From: Agrobacterium rubi TR3 = NBRC 13261
Lineage (GTDB): Bacteria; Pseudomonadota; Alphaproteobacteria; Rhizobiales; Rhizobiaceae
Direction of reading: 5' to 3'
NCBI RefSeq assembly: GCF_000739935.1
Contig: NZ_BBJU01000027.1
Location: 62,001-126,000 of the forward strand
Length of the DNA: 64,000 nucleotides
In this document: positions 43,860-52,608 of the stretch, in pieces
Layout: each line of letters begins with the position of its first letter
Position numbering within the stretch: the stretch's first letter is position 1
The notes under the pieces: generated by a model
Database searches by the model: none
The model's input: the letters and a program-made list of their open reading frames with translations, nothing else
Told to the model about the DNA's origin: nothing
Made by a program: the position numbers and the translations under genes

Positions 43860-44159
43860 ATGAAACCCGACATGTTCAGACAGCCCGTGTCGATTATGGT
43901 GGGCCTCGGATTTCCGGCTGAGGTTCGAAGCGTGATGGACGCTTACCGACATCTTGTCGAATGGCCACCATCGCAGAGGGATAGCGCGCACTCGGTCGCG
44001 CTTAAGGCATGTAATGCCGCGCTACGCGGTGAAATCGAAGCCGAGACAGCGCGCGGCTTTTTTGCTGCTTTTGCTGAGAAACACGATCTTATAGCGCCGG
44101 AAACGAACTCAATCGCTGCGTGGCGTTGGTGCCGAGACAAAGATCCGCACGTGCTGTGA
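43860..44159 (+). CDS. DUF982 protein (99 aa)
   Basis: ATG at 43860 with AAGGAG 7 bases upstream. FRQPVSIMVGLGFPAEVRSVMDAYRHLVEWPPSQRDSAHSVALKACNAALRGEIEAETARGFFAAFAEKHDLI is the DUF982 pattern common in Rhizobiales. Often found beside small heat-shock genes or on plasmids; function unknown. 76 bases downstream of Hsp20, same strand. Confidence 0.85.
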   Translation: MKPDMFRQPVSIMVGLGFPAEVRSVMDAYRHLVEWPPSQRDSAHSVALKACNAALRGEIEAETARGFFAAFAEKHDLIAPETNSIAAWRWCRDKDPHVL

Positions 44160-45124
44160 GGTGACGGGATGATGGACAATATACTCCAGAACACTGCCAA
44201 CAACGCGATGAAAACCAACGGTCCTGGTTCAGGTCAATGCAGCGAACAGCTTGCGACCGCAAGAGGAGAGGATGTGTATACTTATGTTGCGTGCCAGAGC
44301 TACGCAAATTCTGTGGCGACCTTGGATGGACGGAGATCGAGTCGAAGGTTGGCCGGAAACAGGCCTAATTTTTTGAAAAGTCGATGACGCAGAAAGCTCT
44401 GGTTCCGTAGTGGACGTCACACGCCTTGCCACTGCCATGCTGAACATCATGACCGATTTTGAGGTGGCCCTCGCGCTTCTTTTACGGCTGAGTTGGGGTT
44501 CAAGAGCGGCCATCCAGCGGGCAAGGTGCTACAGCACGGCAGCCTTGGTGACGTTAACCCGGAGCCAATCCCGCCAGAGCTGACAGCGTTTCGTTATCTC
44601 GGACGACACATGTACGAGTTACTTTTGCACATAGCGCTCGTCAACCTCAGCCGAGGAGGCGAGACCGGCTCGAACTAAATGGCCCGCGAACAAGGTACCG
44701 CGGGCATGCTCGGCAAGATCGCTTTGAACACTGGCCTCTATTGCCGCCGTTTTGACCAGTCGGGCGACCAGCTTGTCGTTCAACCGATCGGTGCCGACAG
44801 CCTTCCCCTGCCCAATGACCCGGTGAAACAGCGCACTATGCGCGATATTAGCAAGCTTGAGCCAAATTTTGACTGAAAAGATTGGGCAAGTCGCGTTTGA
44901 TGACCCCCGGCGAATCTCCACTTCGCGCCAGCCGGCCTCACCGCGAATATTGACCGTGCTAGCAAGGTCACGGTGGTCCATAACTTGCTACGCCGAATGG
45001 AACGCCGGAGATTGCGTATGGGATTTATCAGAAACACAACGAGTTCTTACAGCGCGTGAGCGGTTCGTATTGGTGAAGAGCAGCAGCATCCACCAGTGAG
45101 CAGGTACTTTTTAACGTTTTACTC
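44160..45124. other. Long gap without a recognisable gene
   Basis: About 965 bases. The best frame is on the minus strand at 44619-44981 (120 codons, including KLVARLVKTAAIEASVQSDLAEHARG); on the plus strand VDVTRLATAMLNIMTDFEVALALLLRL near 44410-44490 reads like decayed coding sequence. Neither has a good ribosome site or a family that I recognise. No RNA gene seen. Confidence 0.45.
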
Positions 45125-45961
45125 CTAAAGAACCTTTAGCGATCTCACATAGTCAGCGCTCTGATGCGCATGCACGCGGGTAAACCGGATCAATTCATCG
45201 AAGTGGCGCTGCATCTTGCGGATGGACTCGGCGTTGTTAAGGACGAGATACATGCCGCCCACGAAGATCGCGGCGCGTTGCAATCCGAAGATCGTGTAAG
45301 GCACGGAAAATCGCTCCTTTTCGTAGAATAGAAACAGGCGGAAGGATGGATAGAGTTCATTGATGAGATCGGACATATAACGCAGCTGTGCGGCTCTCAC
45401 CTCCTTCGTCAGCCCGCTCCACATGCCCTGTCCCTGCGCCAAGGCTTCCAGCGTTTCGCAGGGCATGCAAACTTCCATGTCAGTGCCCGGCTGGCGATTG
45501 TAATCGAGCCGAAAGGCTGTCTCACTGGCCTGCGGCCCGACATTCTGATGCGCGCTCTCAGCTTCGAAGGCGATGATCTGCGGGGTCCGCAACAGGTCTG
45601 GGATGCGTGCTGGTACATAGCGAATTTTCGACCCCGTCGCCTCGGCATGCCATTTCATTAGCAGCGTATCGGTATAATCCTCGCCGCCTTCCTCGATTTC
45701 GAAACTCGGTCGCAATTCGCCTGTCAGGCCGGGATCGTGCGAGATGCCGAGAAGCCAATCGAGCGAGACCGCATGGCGCTCCGCAATGTTGAGGAGGGTT
45801 TCCACGCGCGGCAAACGCGCCGAATCACCCGACAAAAGTTGCGAAAGCGCCGAGCGATCAATGCCGATCCCGGCTGCAAATGCGGAATGTCTAGCACCCG
45901 AACGCATCACCAATTCCATCAAGCGAACACGGAACAGTTCCGCCAGAGTGCGTTTGTCCAT
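45125..45961 (-). CDS. XRE-family transcription regulator with large C-terminal domain (278 aa)
   Basis: The HTH_3 domain lies at about residues 10-75: RLMELVMRSGARHSAFAAGIGIDRSALSQLLSGDSARLPRVETLLNIAERHAVSLDWLLGIS. The remaining 200 residues form an effector-type domain (TDTLLMKWHAEATGSKIRYVPARIPDLLRTPQIIAFE, VGGMYLVLNN) that I cannot name. It is divergent from the desaturase gene, about 120 bases between starts, and GTGA-ACATA-TCAC near 45985-45997 is a candidate operator. Probably regulates the desaturase/PhnD-like pair. Confidence 0.85.
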   Translation of the reverse strand: MDKRTLAELFRVRLMELVMRSGARHSAFAAGIGIDRSALSQLLSGDSARLPRVETLLNIAERHAVSLDWLLGISHDPGLTGELRPSFEIEEGGEDYTDTLLMKWHAEATGSKIRYVPARIPDLLRTPQIIAFEAESAHQNVGPQASETAFRLDYNRQPGTDMEVCMPCETLEALAQGQGMWSGLTKEVRAAQLRYMSDLINELYPSFRLFLFYEKERFSVPYTIFGLQRAAIFVGGMYLVLNNAESIRKMQRHFDELIRFTRVHAHQSADYVRSLKVL

Positions 45962-46080
45962 AATCCACCCAACTGTTTATTAAAGTGAACATATCACATT
46001 ATTTGTTACCAAAAGCAACGACTGGTCACCATCGTCTCATTGTTCAACTACCGTGGTGGTGCGATTCTGATCCGGGAACA

Positions 46081-47136
46081 ATGTATGGGATGATGATGAG
46101 CCGAACTTTTTCCGACAGTCAAAAACTACGATCGCACCACCGTCGAACGAGGATGCGGAGAATAGAGTGGCCGACGGTCGGTCTGCTTATTGCGTGCTAT
46201 GGACTTTGGGCGGCGGCAGGATACGGTCTTTATCCGGCTTATCCCATCGTCGCACTCGTGCTGATGGGGGTGGCAGTCGCCTTGCACTCCTCGCTTCAGC
46301 ATGAGGTCCTGCACGGCCATCCCACACGAAACGCAAAGGTAAACGAGGCACTGGTCTTTGCACCGCTCGGCGTCTTCTACCCCTATCGCAGCTACAAGCG
46401 GACGCATCTTCAGCATCATGCAGACGAGCGTCTTACAGATCCTTTCGACGATCCAGAAAGCTATTATCGTGCCACGAGTGACTGGAAGACTTTGCCGGCG
46501 CTCCTGAAGCGCCTGCTTACCTGGAACAATACCCTAATCGGACGTGTGCTGATCGGTCCGCCCCTCATGGTGGTCGGATTTACCGCCTCCGAATGGCGCA
46601 AGATCCTAAAGGGCGACCTTAAGGTCACAGTTGCGTGGCTCCTCCACTTTGCCGGCGTCATTCCGACCTTGCTTGTGGTCTCCCAACTATTCGGAATTCC
46701 CGTCTGGCTTTATATGGGGGTTTCCACCTATCTCGGCATTGCGATTATCGCCATCCGCTCCTATTGCGAGCATCAATGGGCGGAGCAGCCGGACGGGCGG
46801 ACGATCATTGTCGAAAACTCGCTTCTTGCGCCGCTCTTTCTCTACAACAACCTGCACTTCGTGCATCACAAATTGCCCACCGTGGCATGGTATGATCTTC
46901 CATCACTCTATCGTAGCGGACGCGCTGACTGGCAAAGGATGAATGAGGGCTACGTGTTTGCTAACTATTTCGAGGTTTTTCGCGCATTCGCGATCAAGGC
47001 GAAGGAGCCCGTTGTGCATCCAGTCCTGAGACGTGATGAAGCTTCCCCTATGACAATCGTTTCGCCCCAGGAGCAGATTGATCTTTCTGACTTTCTTCTA
47101 CCCGGCAAAGTCGTAACATCGGATCTTTCCGCGTGA
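46081..47136 (+). CDS. Membrane fatty acid desaturase
   Basis: 351 aa from ATG 46081; starts at 46090-46096 and an upstream in-frame ATG at 45985 are alternatives. Di-iron His boxes are present: HSSLQHEVLHGH, RTHLQHH and HFVHHKLPTVAWYDLP. Four or more membrane helices surround them. It would introduce a double bond or hydroxylate a lipid or lipid-like substrate in the inner membrane using electrons from an unseen partner. The stop is overlapped by the GTG of the next gene (GTGA), so the two are coupled. Confidence 0.9.
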   Translation: MYGMMMSRTFSDSQKLRSHHRRTRMRRIEWPTVGLLIACYGLWAAAGYGLYPAYPIVALVLMGVAVALHSSLQHEVLHGHPTRNAKVNEALVFAPLGVFYPYRSYKRTHLQHHADERLTDPFDDPESYYRATSDWKTLPALLKRLLTWNNTLIGRVLIGPPLMVVGFTASEWRKILKGDLKVTVAWLLHFAGVIPTLLVVSQLFGIPVWLYMGVSTYLGIAIIAIRSYCEHQWAEQPDGRTIIVENSLLAPLFLYNNLHFVHHKLPTVAWYDLPSLYRSGRADWQRMNEGYVFANYFEVFRAFAIKAKEPVVHPVLRRDEASPMTIVSPQEQIDLSDFLLPGKVVTSDLSA

Positions 47137-47900
47137 GTTGGATTGCAGCTCTGCCGATGTATGACTGGCCAGAAGTGCGTTCCGATGTGGATCGCACTTG
47201 GGAGGAAATGCGTTCCTGCTTCATGGCAAAAGGCATTGATGCGCCACAGCACCTCGTTCGACGCAACGTGGACATGCCGCCAGTTCCAGGCGGCATTCGA
47301 GGTGAGGGCGGATCGCTCATCGCGCCAGACCCGGCGACACTCGATCCTGATGCTCTCGATCTCGATGTCCTGTGGCGCCATCCGGCTCTCCTCATCTCCG
47401 CCACCTGCTGGGGGCCGATGGAGCTCGGCTTGCAGGATCATGTCCAGGTCATTGGTCAAAGCTCCTATGACAATATCGCAGGCGGTTCCGGCATCCTCTA
47501 CTCGAGCGCCGTTATTGCCCGCAGGGAGAATGGCACGAGCGTCGAGGCGTCTGGCACCGGCGGACCTGTCTTGCCGCTTAGGTTGTTTCAAGGCCGGAAA
47601 CTTGCCTTCAACGAGCATCGCTCGATGTCGGGTTATCTAGCCTTAAAGCGTGACTTGGAATCCATCGGCGAAAGTCTTGACCTATTTTCCGCATTCATCG
47701 AAACCGGTGCGCATCGCGCGTCGGTCATGGCTGTGGCAAGGGGTGAAGCGGATTTTGCCGCAATCGATTGTCGGTCATGGATGCTAGCAAAACGACACGA
47801 AGCTGCGGCAAGGGATCTGCATGTCGTTGGCTGGACCGGAAAACGCAAGGGCCTGCCTTTCATCCGCGCCAAGTCTGTCCACCTCGACTTCATGATGTAA
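47133..47900 (+). CDS. PhnD-like binding-protein domain without signal peptide (255 aa)
   Basis: GTG start at 47133 overlapping the desaturase stop. WIAALPMYDWPEVRSDVDRTWEEMR, PALLISATCWGPMELGLQDHVQVIGQSSYDN, GSGILYSSAVIARREN, FQGRKLAFNEHRSMSGYLALKRDL, ETGAHRASVMAVARGEADFAAIDCRSW follow the PhnD/SsuA-type binding fold (PF12974-like). No signal peptide or lipobox, so it acts in the cytoplasm, perhaps as a sensor or ligand carrier for the desaturase. No transporter genes accompany it. Function unknown. Confidence 0.85.
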   Translation: MSWIAALPMYDWPEVRSDVDRTWEEMRSCFMAKGIDAPQHLVRRNVDMPPVPGGIRGEGGSLIAPDPATLDPDALDLDVLWRHPALLISATCWGPMELGLQDHVQVIGQSSYDNIAGGSGILYSSAVIARRENGTSVEASGTGGPVLPLRLFQGRKLAFNEHRSMSGYLALKRDLESIGESLDLFSAFIETGAHRASVMAVARGEADFAAIDCRSWMLAKRHEAAARDLHVVGWTGKRKGLPFIRAKSVHLDFMM

Positions 47901-47912
47901 CACCCGCCCGAG

Positions 47913-49409
47913 TTACTCGGACGCATGTGGAGGGACGGTCTGAGATATGAGCAACTTCGTCTTTTCCATGTCTGATGAGATTGGGCGGTCATCAACGTAA
48001 TGGCTGAGCCGCGACCGTAAAAGGCTATGGAGCACGTCCGTGCCGGGTGCCCTGCACGCCACGCTATCTAAGAAATCATGGGCCTGCGTGGCGGCCATCC
48101 ATTCGATCGCCAGAATGTATTCGGCATTGTCGAGAACGGCGAGAAGCTTGTTAACAGCAGCGGTCGGATGCGCCAGGAAATCCTCCTGCAGGGCGGAGGT
48201 CAGGCCACCATCGGTCGAGGCAGGGGCCGCAAGCCGTCGGTTATCGTTTGCAAGAGTGGCAGCCGTATACTGTGCGATCATGAACCCCGAGTGGCTTCCC
48301 GGATCGGAAGCGAGGAAAGGTGGCAGCCCGCTCACCAGCGGGTTGACCAACCTGTCGATCCGTCTCTCGCTCATGGCCGAGATCTGGGCAATGGCAATGG
48401 CAAGCGCGTCGGCGGCAAGGCCAAGCGCCGGGGCCACCGCATGGGCTTCCGACCAGACGAGTGGCTCCTCGGGTGTCCCAGCGACTGCTGGATTATCGGT
48501 GACCGATGCGAGTTCTTGGTCGACTACGGTGGCGCAGTGTTCGAAGAGATCGCGTGCAGCGCCATGGGCATGGGGAATGGCGCGCAGGCTCAACGCATCC
48601 TGTGTGCGGCGGCCTTTCGCAGCCTCGATCAGGCCACTTCCCGCCAGGCGGGCGCGCAGGGCCGCCCCGACCGTGGCAATGCCGTCGGAAACGCGCAGCG
48701 AAAGGACGGCCTCGCTGAACGCGGGCATCTGGCAACGGGCAGCCTCCAGCGTCAAGGCGGCAATCGCATCGGCCCAGTCGAGAAGGCGGGCGGCGCGGTC
48801 GAGAGCAACGCTGAAAAGTCCGGTGGCGCAGGCCGTGCCATTGACAAGGCACAACCCTTCCTTAGGGCCAAGCACCAGGGGCTCCAGTCCGATCTCGGCC
48901 AATGCGTCCCGCCCACTGAAGATGCGTCCTCCTATTCTGGCGGAGCCTTCGCCAATGAGGACGAGTGCTGTGTGCGCGTTATGGGTCAGATATCCTGCCG
49001 ATCCGCGGGAGGGCACTTCTGGAATGCAGTCCAGTTCGAGAAGGGTCGTCAGATGCTTGATGACCTGTCGGCAGACGCCGGAATATCCATGGGCGAAATT
49101 GGCGATCTGGGCTGCAATGATTGCGCGCACGTCACGAGGCGGGAGAAGGGGACCAACGCCGCAGGCGTGGCTCAGAATGATGTTGTGCGAAAGCTTGCCA
49201 AGCGCTGCCCGGTCGACAACCGTGTCCGAGAGGGCACCAACGCCGGTATTGACGCCATAGGCGCGGATGCCGCGCTCGACAATGCTGTCGACGATCTGCT
49301 GGGCCGTCTGGATGCGCTGAATGGCGGCGTCAGACAGGGCTAACGCCTCTCCCCTGCTGACAGCGGCCACATCCTGCCAAATCAGCCTGTCATCGAGCAA
49401 CACGGTCAT
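47913..49409 (-). CDS. Histidine-ammonia-lyase homologue lacking the MIO triad (ergothionase candidate)
   Basis: 498 aa from ATG 49409 (AGGA 7 bases upstream); in-frame starts to 49613 overlap the GntR gene. HAL/PAL fold: catalytic Tyr in AYGVNTGVG, KEGLCLVNGTACATG, QDALSLRAIPHAHG, SVTDNPA and LQEDFLAHPTAAV. Where HutH has GSVGASGDLAPLA, this protein reads GSAGYLTHNAH: three residues fewer and no Ala-Ser-Gly, so the MIO cofactor cannot form in the usual way. A lyase acting on a substrate with a better leaving group than ammonia, such as trimethylamine from ergothioneine or hercynine, would fit. Last gene of the OpuC-type operon. Substrate is inference. Confidence 0.85.
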   Translation of the reverse strand: MTVLLDDRLIWQDVAAVSRGEALALSDAAIQRIQTAQQIVDSIVERGIRAYGVNTGVGALSDTVVDRAALGKLSHNIILSHACGVGPLLPPRDVRAIIAAQIANFAHGYSGVCRQVIKHLTTLLELDCIPEVPSRGSAGYLTHNAHTALVLIGEGSARIGGRIFSGRDALAEIGLEPLVLGPKEGLCLVNGTACATGLFSVALDRAARLLDWADAIAALTLEAARCQMPAFSEAVLSLRVSDGIATVGAALRARLAGSGLIEAAKGRRTQDALSLRAIPHAHGAARDLFEHCATVVDQELASVTDNPAVAGTPEEPLVWSEAHAVAPALGLAADALAIAIAQISAMSERRIDRLVNPLVSGLPPFLASDPGSHSGFMIAQYTAATLANDNRRLAAPASTDGGLTSALQEDFLAHPTAAVNKLLAVLDNAEYILAIEWMAATQAHDFLDSVACRAPGTDVLHSLLRSRLSHYVDDRPISSDMEKTKLLISQTVPPHASE

Positions 49410-49480
49410 GCGAGTGTCCTGATATTCGTTCGGAAAGGGACTGTTCATTCGGGAGAGGAGCATCGTCCCCGAATGGAGGA

Positions 49481-50221
49481 TCAGGTACTGTAGAGGCGGT
49501 AGCGACTTCCAGGATAGAGCAGGCGCACCGAGGAGATTACGCCGGCCTGCGACCAAGTGCGACGGCGGACCAATAGACAGGGTTCCGTCTTGGAGATCGC
49601 CAGTAGCTTGCATTCCCAGGGCTGCGCTGTCACCGCCTCGATATGCTGTTCGGCCCTAATGATTGGCGCGACCGATGTGAGGTATGCGTTCGGCGTGGTT
49701 CTGGTGAAGTCCTGATCGATATAGTACGGCACGATGGTGTGGTTGACGAAGCGATCCTCAATCTGCATCGGCACGGAGTCTTCCGCATGCACCATGATCG
49801 AATGGGACACCGAGCTGCCGATTTCGACCGAAAGCGCTTCTGCCAGTTCGGCGTCACAGCTTTCCATGCGCAGCACGATGACATTGGCGGTATGGACGCC
49901 GCCATTGCGGGTGATCTCATCGGCAATATTGGGAACGCTTTGAAACTGCGACGTCCGCTTCTCACTGGCAACGAATGAACCCTTGCCCTGCACACGAATG
50001 ACGAAGCCCTCATCGGCCAGTTCCCTTAATGCGCGGTTGGCGGTCATGCGGCTGACGCCGAGCAACTCAACCAGCTCGTTTTCCGAAGGGACACGCTGTC
50101 CGACCGACCATTCTCCGGTTTCGACACGGCTTCGAACATAATCCTTGAGCGTGACGTAAAGCGGCTTGTCGGACGCCTGCTCGTCTTGAAGCTTGTCGAC
50201 CTTTTTCTTTAGCGTTTGCAT
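49481..50221 (-). CDS. GntR-family regulator, HutC type
   Basis: 246 aa from ATG 50221 (GGAGC upstream). Winged helix at about residues 15-80: LYVTLKDYVRSRVETGEWSVGQRVPSENELVELLGVSRMTANRALRELADEGFVIRVQGKGSFVA. UTRA effector domain at about 95-240 (MVHAEDSVPMQIEDRFVNHTIVPYYIDQDFTRTTPNAYL, EHIEAVTA-type, LLVRRRTWSQAGVISSVRLLYPGSRYRL), the same domain that senses urocanate in HutC. Encoded between the binding protein and the lyase. A HutC-like site lies before the first gene of the operon. Confidence 0.93.
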   Translation of the reverse strand: MQTLKKKVDKLQDEQASDKPLYVTLKDYVRSRVETGEWSVGQRVPSENELVELLGVSRMTANRALRELADEGFVIRVQGKGSFVASEKRTSQFQSVPNIADEITRNGGVHTANVIVLRMESCDAELAEALSVEIGSSVSHSIMVHAEDSVPMQIEDRFVNHTIVPYYIDQDFTRTTPNAYLTSVAPIIRAEQHIEAVTAQPWECKLLAISKTEPCLLVRRRTWSQAGVISSVRLLYPGSRYRLYST

Positions 50222-50309
50222 AAGGCTCCAAGGCGAACGACAAAGGTTCGGCATCTGACGCGGTGGGCGCGCGTGCGGGTATGGTGCGTGCCATACCCGC
50301 AAACTGCAG

Positions 50310-51224
50310 TTAGTTCAACGTGTGTGTCGTCAGCCACTCTTCGGCCACCACATCGAAGCTGTCGTGATTGGCAAGGCGACCGTTCATCACGATCAGATCC
50401 TTGGTCGTCAAAGCGGACGAAACCGCATCTAGTGTTTTCGTCACCGTATCGTTGACCTTTGCCTTTGCCATGACCGGCACGATGTTCTGGGCCGGGAATA
50501 GGTTCTTTATGTCTTCCAGAATGACCAGGTCGTTGGCCGCAATTGCCGGGTCCGTCGAGAAGAGGTTTGCTACCTGAACTTGGTCGTTCAGGAGTGCAGA
50601 AAGGGTCAGCGGGCCGCCGACATCCAGGGACTTGAACGACTCGAACTCAAGCCCGTAAAGGTCCTTCAGGCCGATAATGCCTTCCTTGCGCGTCTTCCAT
50701 TCCGGCGGGCCGCCGAGGACGAGTTCTGATGCAACCGGCGCGAGATCGGCAATCGTCTTGAGCTCGTATTTCTCCGCCGTCGCGCGGGTCACGGCAACGC
50801 CATCGGAATCCTGCGCCTGGGATGGTGTCAGCATCGTGACGCCTGCCGGCAGCGCGGTCTTCAGAGCCTTCGCTACGTCTTCCGGCGAGTGGGCGCTGGC
50901 ATTCTTGTCGAGGTAGCTCAAGGTCGCGCCGGCATATTCCGGCAGGAGATCGATCGAGCCGTCGAGAAGTGCTGGCATATAAACTTCGCGACTGCCGATG
51001 CTGAGCTTCGTTTCAGTCTTGATGCCCTTTGCCTCCAGCGCCTTTGCATAGATCGTGGCCAGAAGCTGGCTTTCAGGAAAATCGGCCGAGCCGACGATGA
51101 TGGTGGACGTATCCGTACGCTGAGCCGGCGCATTCCCGAGGGGGTCGGTCTGGGCAAGTGTCGTAGTGGCGGAAAACACGATGAGCGCAAACGCGCCGGC
51201 GGAATTTAAGATACTGAATGCCAT
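50310..51224 (-). CDS. OpuC/ProX-type binding protein for a quaternary amine
   Basis: 304 aa from ATG 51224 with AAAGGAG 8 bases upstream. Signal peptide about 1-24 (TTLAQ). TIIVGSADFPESQLLATIYAKALEAKGIKTETKLSIGSREVYMPALLDGSIDLLPEYAGATLSYL is the OsmF/OpuC pattern, with DSDGVAVTRATAEKYELKTIADL and a C-terminal TTKDLIVMNGRL. Relatives bind glycine betaine, choline or carnitine through an aromatic cage, and a Gram-positive relative (EgtU) binds ergothioneine. Confidence 0.92.
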   Translation of the reverse strand: MAFSILNSAGAFALIVFSATTTLAQTDPLGNAPAQRTDTSTIIVGSADFPESQLLATIYAKALEAKGIKTETKLSIGSREVYMPALLDGSIDLLPEYAGATLSYLDKNASAHSPEDVAKALKTALPAGVTMLTPSQAQDSDGVAVTRATAEKYELKTIADLAPVASELVLGGPPEWKTRKEGIIGLKDLYGLEFESFKSLDVGGPLTLSALLNDQVQVANLFSTDPAIAANDLVILEDIKNLFPAQNIVPVMAKAKVNDTVTKTLDAVSSALTTKDLIVMNGRLANHDSFDVVAEEWLTTHTLN

Positions 51225-51289
51225 GCAAGCTACTCCTTTTGTTTCAATGTCGTCAGGATGAAATTGCAGTCTAGGTTGGTGTTCCTGCC

Positions 51290-51961
51290 TTATGCGCGGC
51301 GGGTTAGTCCCGGTGATACCGTAAGCCGCAACATAATGCCGATCACCAGATCGACCACAAGTGCGAGCAAACCGACCAGAACGGCGCCGGCCGCCATCTG
51401 GTAGTAGTCGTTCTGCGCTCGGCCATCGATAATGAGACGCCCAAGCCCGCCGAGCGATACATAGGCGGCAATGGTTGCCGTAGAGATGATCTGCAGCGTC
51501 GCGCTCCGCAGCCCGGAGAAAATGAGCGGTAGGGCGCAAGGGAGTTCGACATCGAAGAGAATATCGAGCGGACGCTTGCCCATGCCGCGCGCCGCATCCA
51601 CCGCTGCCGGATCCACCGCCGCAACCCCGGCATATGTTGCGCTCATGATGGGCGGTACGGCCAGCAGCACGAGAACGATGATGCTGGGCACGATGAATGC
51701 CATGTCGGACGCAAAGATCGGACCGAAGAGGATGACGAGCAGTACGATAAGACCAAGGCTCGGCAGTGCACGCAGTGCGTTCGCGAGGCCAGCAATGACA
51801 ACCACACCGCGGCCGGTGTGTCCGACATAAAGACCGATCGGCAAGCCGATTAGGCAGGAGAAGAAGAGGGCAACACCGCTATAGATCAGGTGCTGAATGA
51901 CGAGGGCGAAGACGCCATCGGTGCCTGTCCAGTGGGCCGGATCGGAAAACCATGCGATCAT
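51290..51961 (-). CDS. ABC permease of OpuB/OsmY type (second)
   Basis: 223 aa from ATG 51961, overlapping the preceding permease by four bases. GLPIGLYVGHTGRGVVVIAGLANALRALPSLGLIVLLV and VDPAAVDAARGMGKRPLDILFDVELPCALPLIFSGLRSATLQIISTATIAAYVSLGGLGRLI are the permease marks of quaternary-amine importers. Inner membrane. Confidence 0.92.
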   Translation of the reverse strand: MIAWFSDPAHWTGTDGVFALVIQHLIYSGVALFFSCLIGLPIGLYVGHTGRGVVVIAGLANALRALPSLGLIVLLVILFGPIFASDMAFIVPSIIVLVLLAVPPIMSATYAGVAAVDPAAVDAARGMGKRPLDILFDVELPCALPLIFSGLRSATLQIISTATIAAYVSLGGLGRLIIDGRAQNDYYQMAAGAVLVGLLALVVDLVIGIMLRLTVSPGLTRRA

Positions 51962-52608
51962 CGTTCTGCACCTCCGGGCTGCCACGGTGTCAGCTGTTTT
52001 GTGGCAAAGACCACGATCCCATCGAGCAAAGCTGCCAGCAGCACGCAAAGAACGATACCGGCGATGATCGGCGTCAGGAAGCGCAGTTGAAGCCCTTGCG
52101 TGAAGAGTAGACCGAGCTGCGGCGTGCCGACGAGTGCTGCGACTGAGACGATGCTGACATTGGACACCACGGCGACACGGAGGCCCGCGGCAATGACCGG
52201 CACCGCAAGAGGTAGCTCAACGAAAATAAGCCGCGGCAATGTGCGGTAGCCCATGGCGTTGGCAGCCTGAATGACGTCGGGCTGCACGGAATCGAGGCCG
52301 TCATTGACGGTGCGGATGAGAAGAGCCAGCGCATAAATCGTCAGCGCCACGAGCACATTAAGCGGGTCTAGAATGCGCGTACCGAGAACGAGCGGCAAGA
52401 GAACGAAGAGGGCTAGAGACGGGATGGTGTAAAGCAAACCAGCCGCGCCCAGCATGCTTGAGCGGAAGAAGCCGGCCCTCTGCGCAAGCCAACCAAGAGG
52501 AAGAGCGAGGAGGAGGCCGATGACCACGGGAATGACGGAAAGCCAAAGGTGCCAGAGGAAGAGTTCGGCGATACGGCCGGACTCGCGGTACAGCCAATCG
52601 AACCTCAT
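51958..52608 (-). CDS. ABC permease of OpuB/OsmW type (first)
   Basis: 216 aa. LWLSVIPVVIGLLLALPLGWLAQRAGFFRSSMLGAAGLLYTIPSLALFVLLP and VIQAANAMGYRTLPRLIFVELPLAVPVIAAGLRVAVVSNVSIVSVAALVGTPQLG identify it. It overlaps both neighbours by four bases. With the other permease it makes a heterodimeric channel. Confidence 0.92.
   Translation of the reverse strand: MRFDWLYRESGRIAELFLWHLWLSVIPVVIGLLLALPLGWLAQRAGFFRSSMLGAAGLLYTIPSLALFVLLPLVLGTRILDPLNVLVALTIYALALLIRTVNDGLDSVQPDVIQAANAMGYRTLPRLIFVELPLAVPVIAAGLRVAVVSNVSIVSVAALVGTPQLGLLFTQGLQLRFLTPIIAGIVLCVLLAALLDGIVVFATKQLTPWQPGGAER

Noticed and set aside
44619..44981. 120-codon minus-strand frame in the gap after DUF982
   Set aside because: No ribosome site, no family recognised and competing frames on the other strand; left as part of an unassigned gap.
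48040..49343. Two long plus-strand open frames of 400 codons or more
   Set aside because: They lie antisense to the lyase gene, whose family motifs run along its whole length. The plus-strand translations have no recognisable domain; they result from GC-rich third positions.
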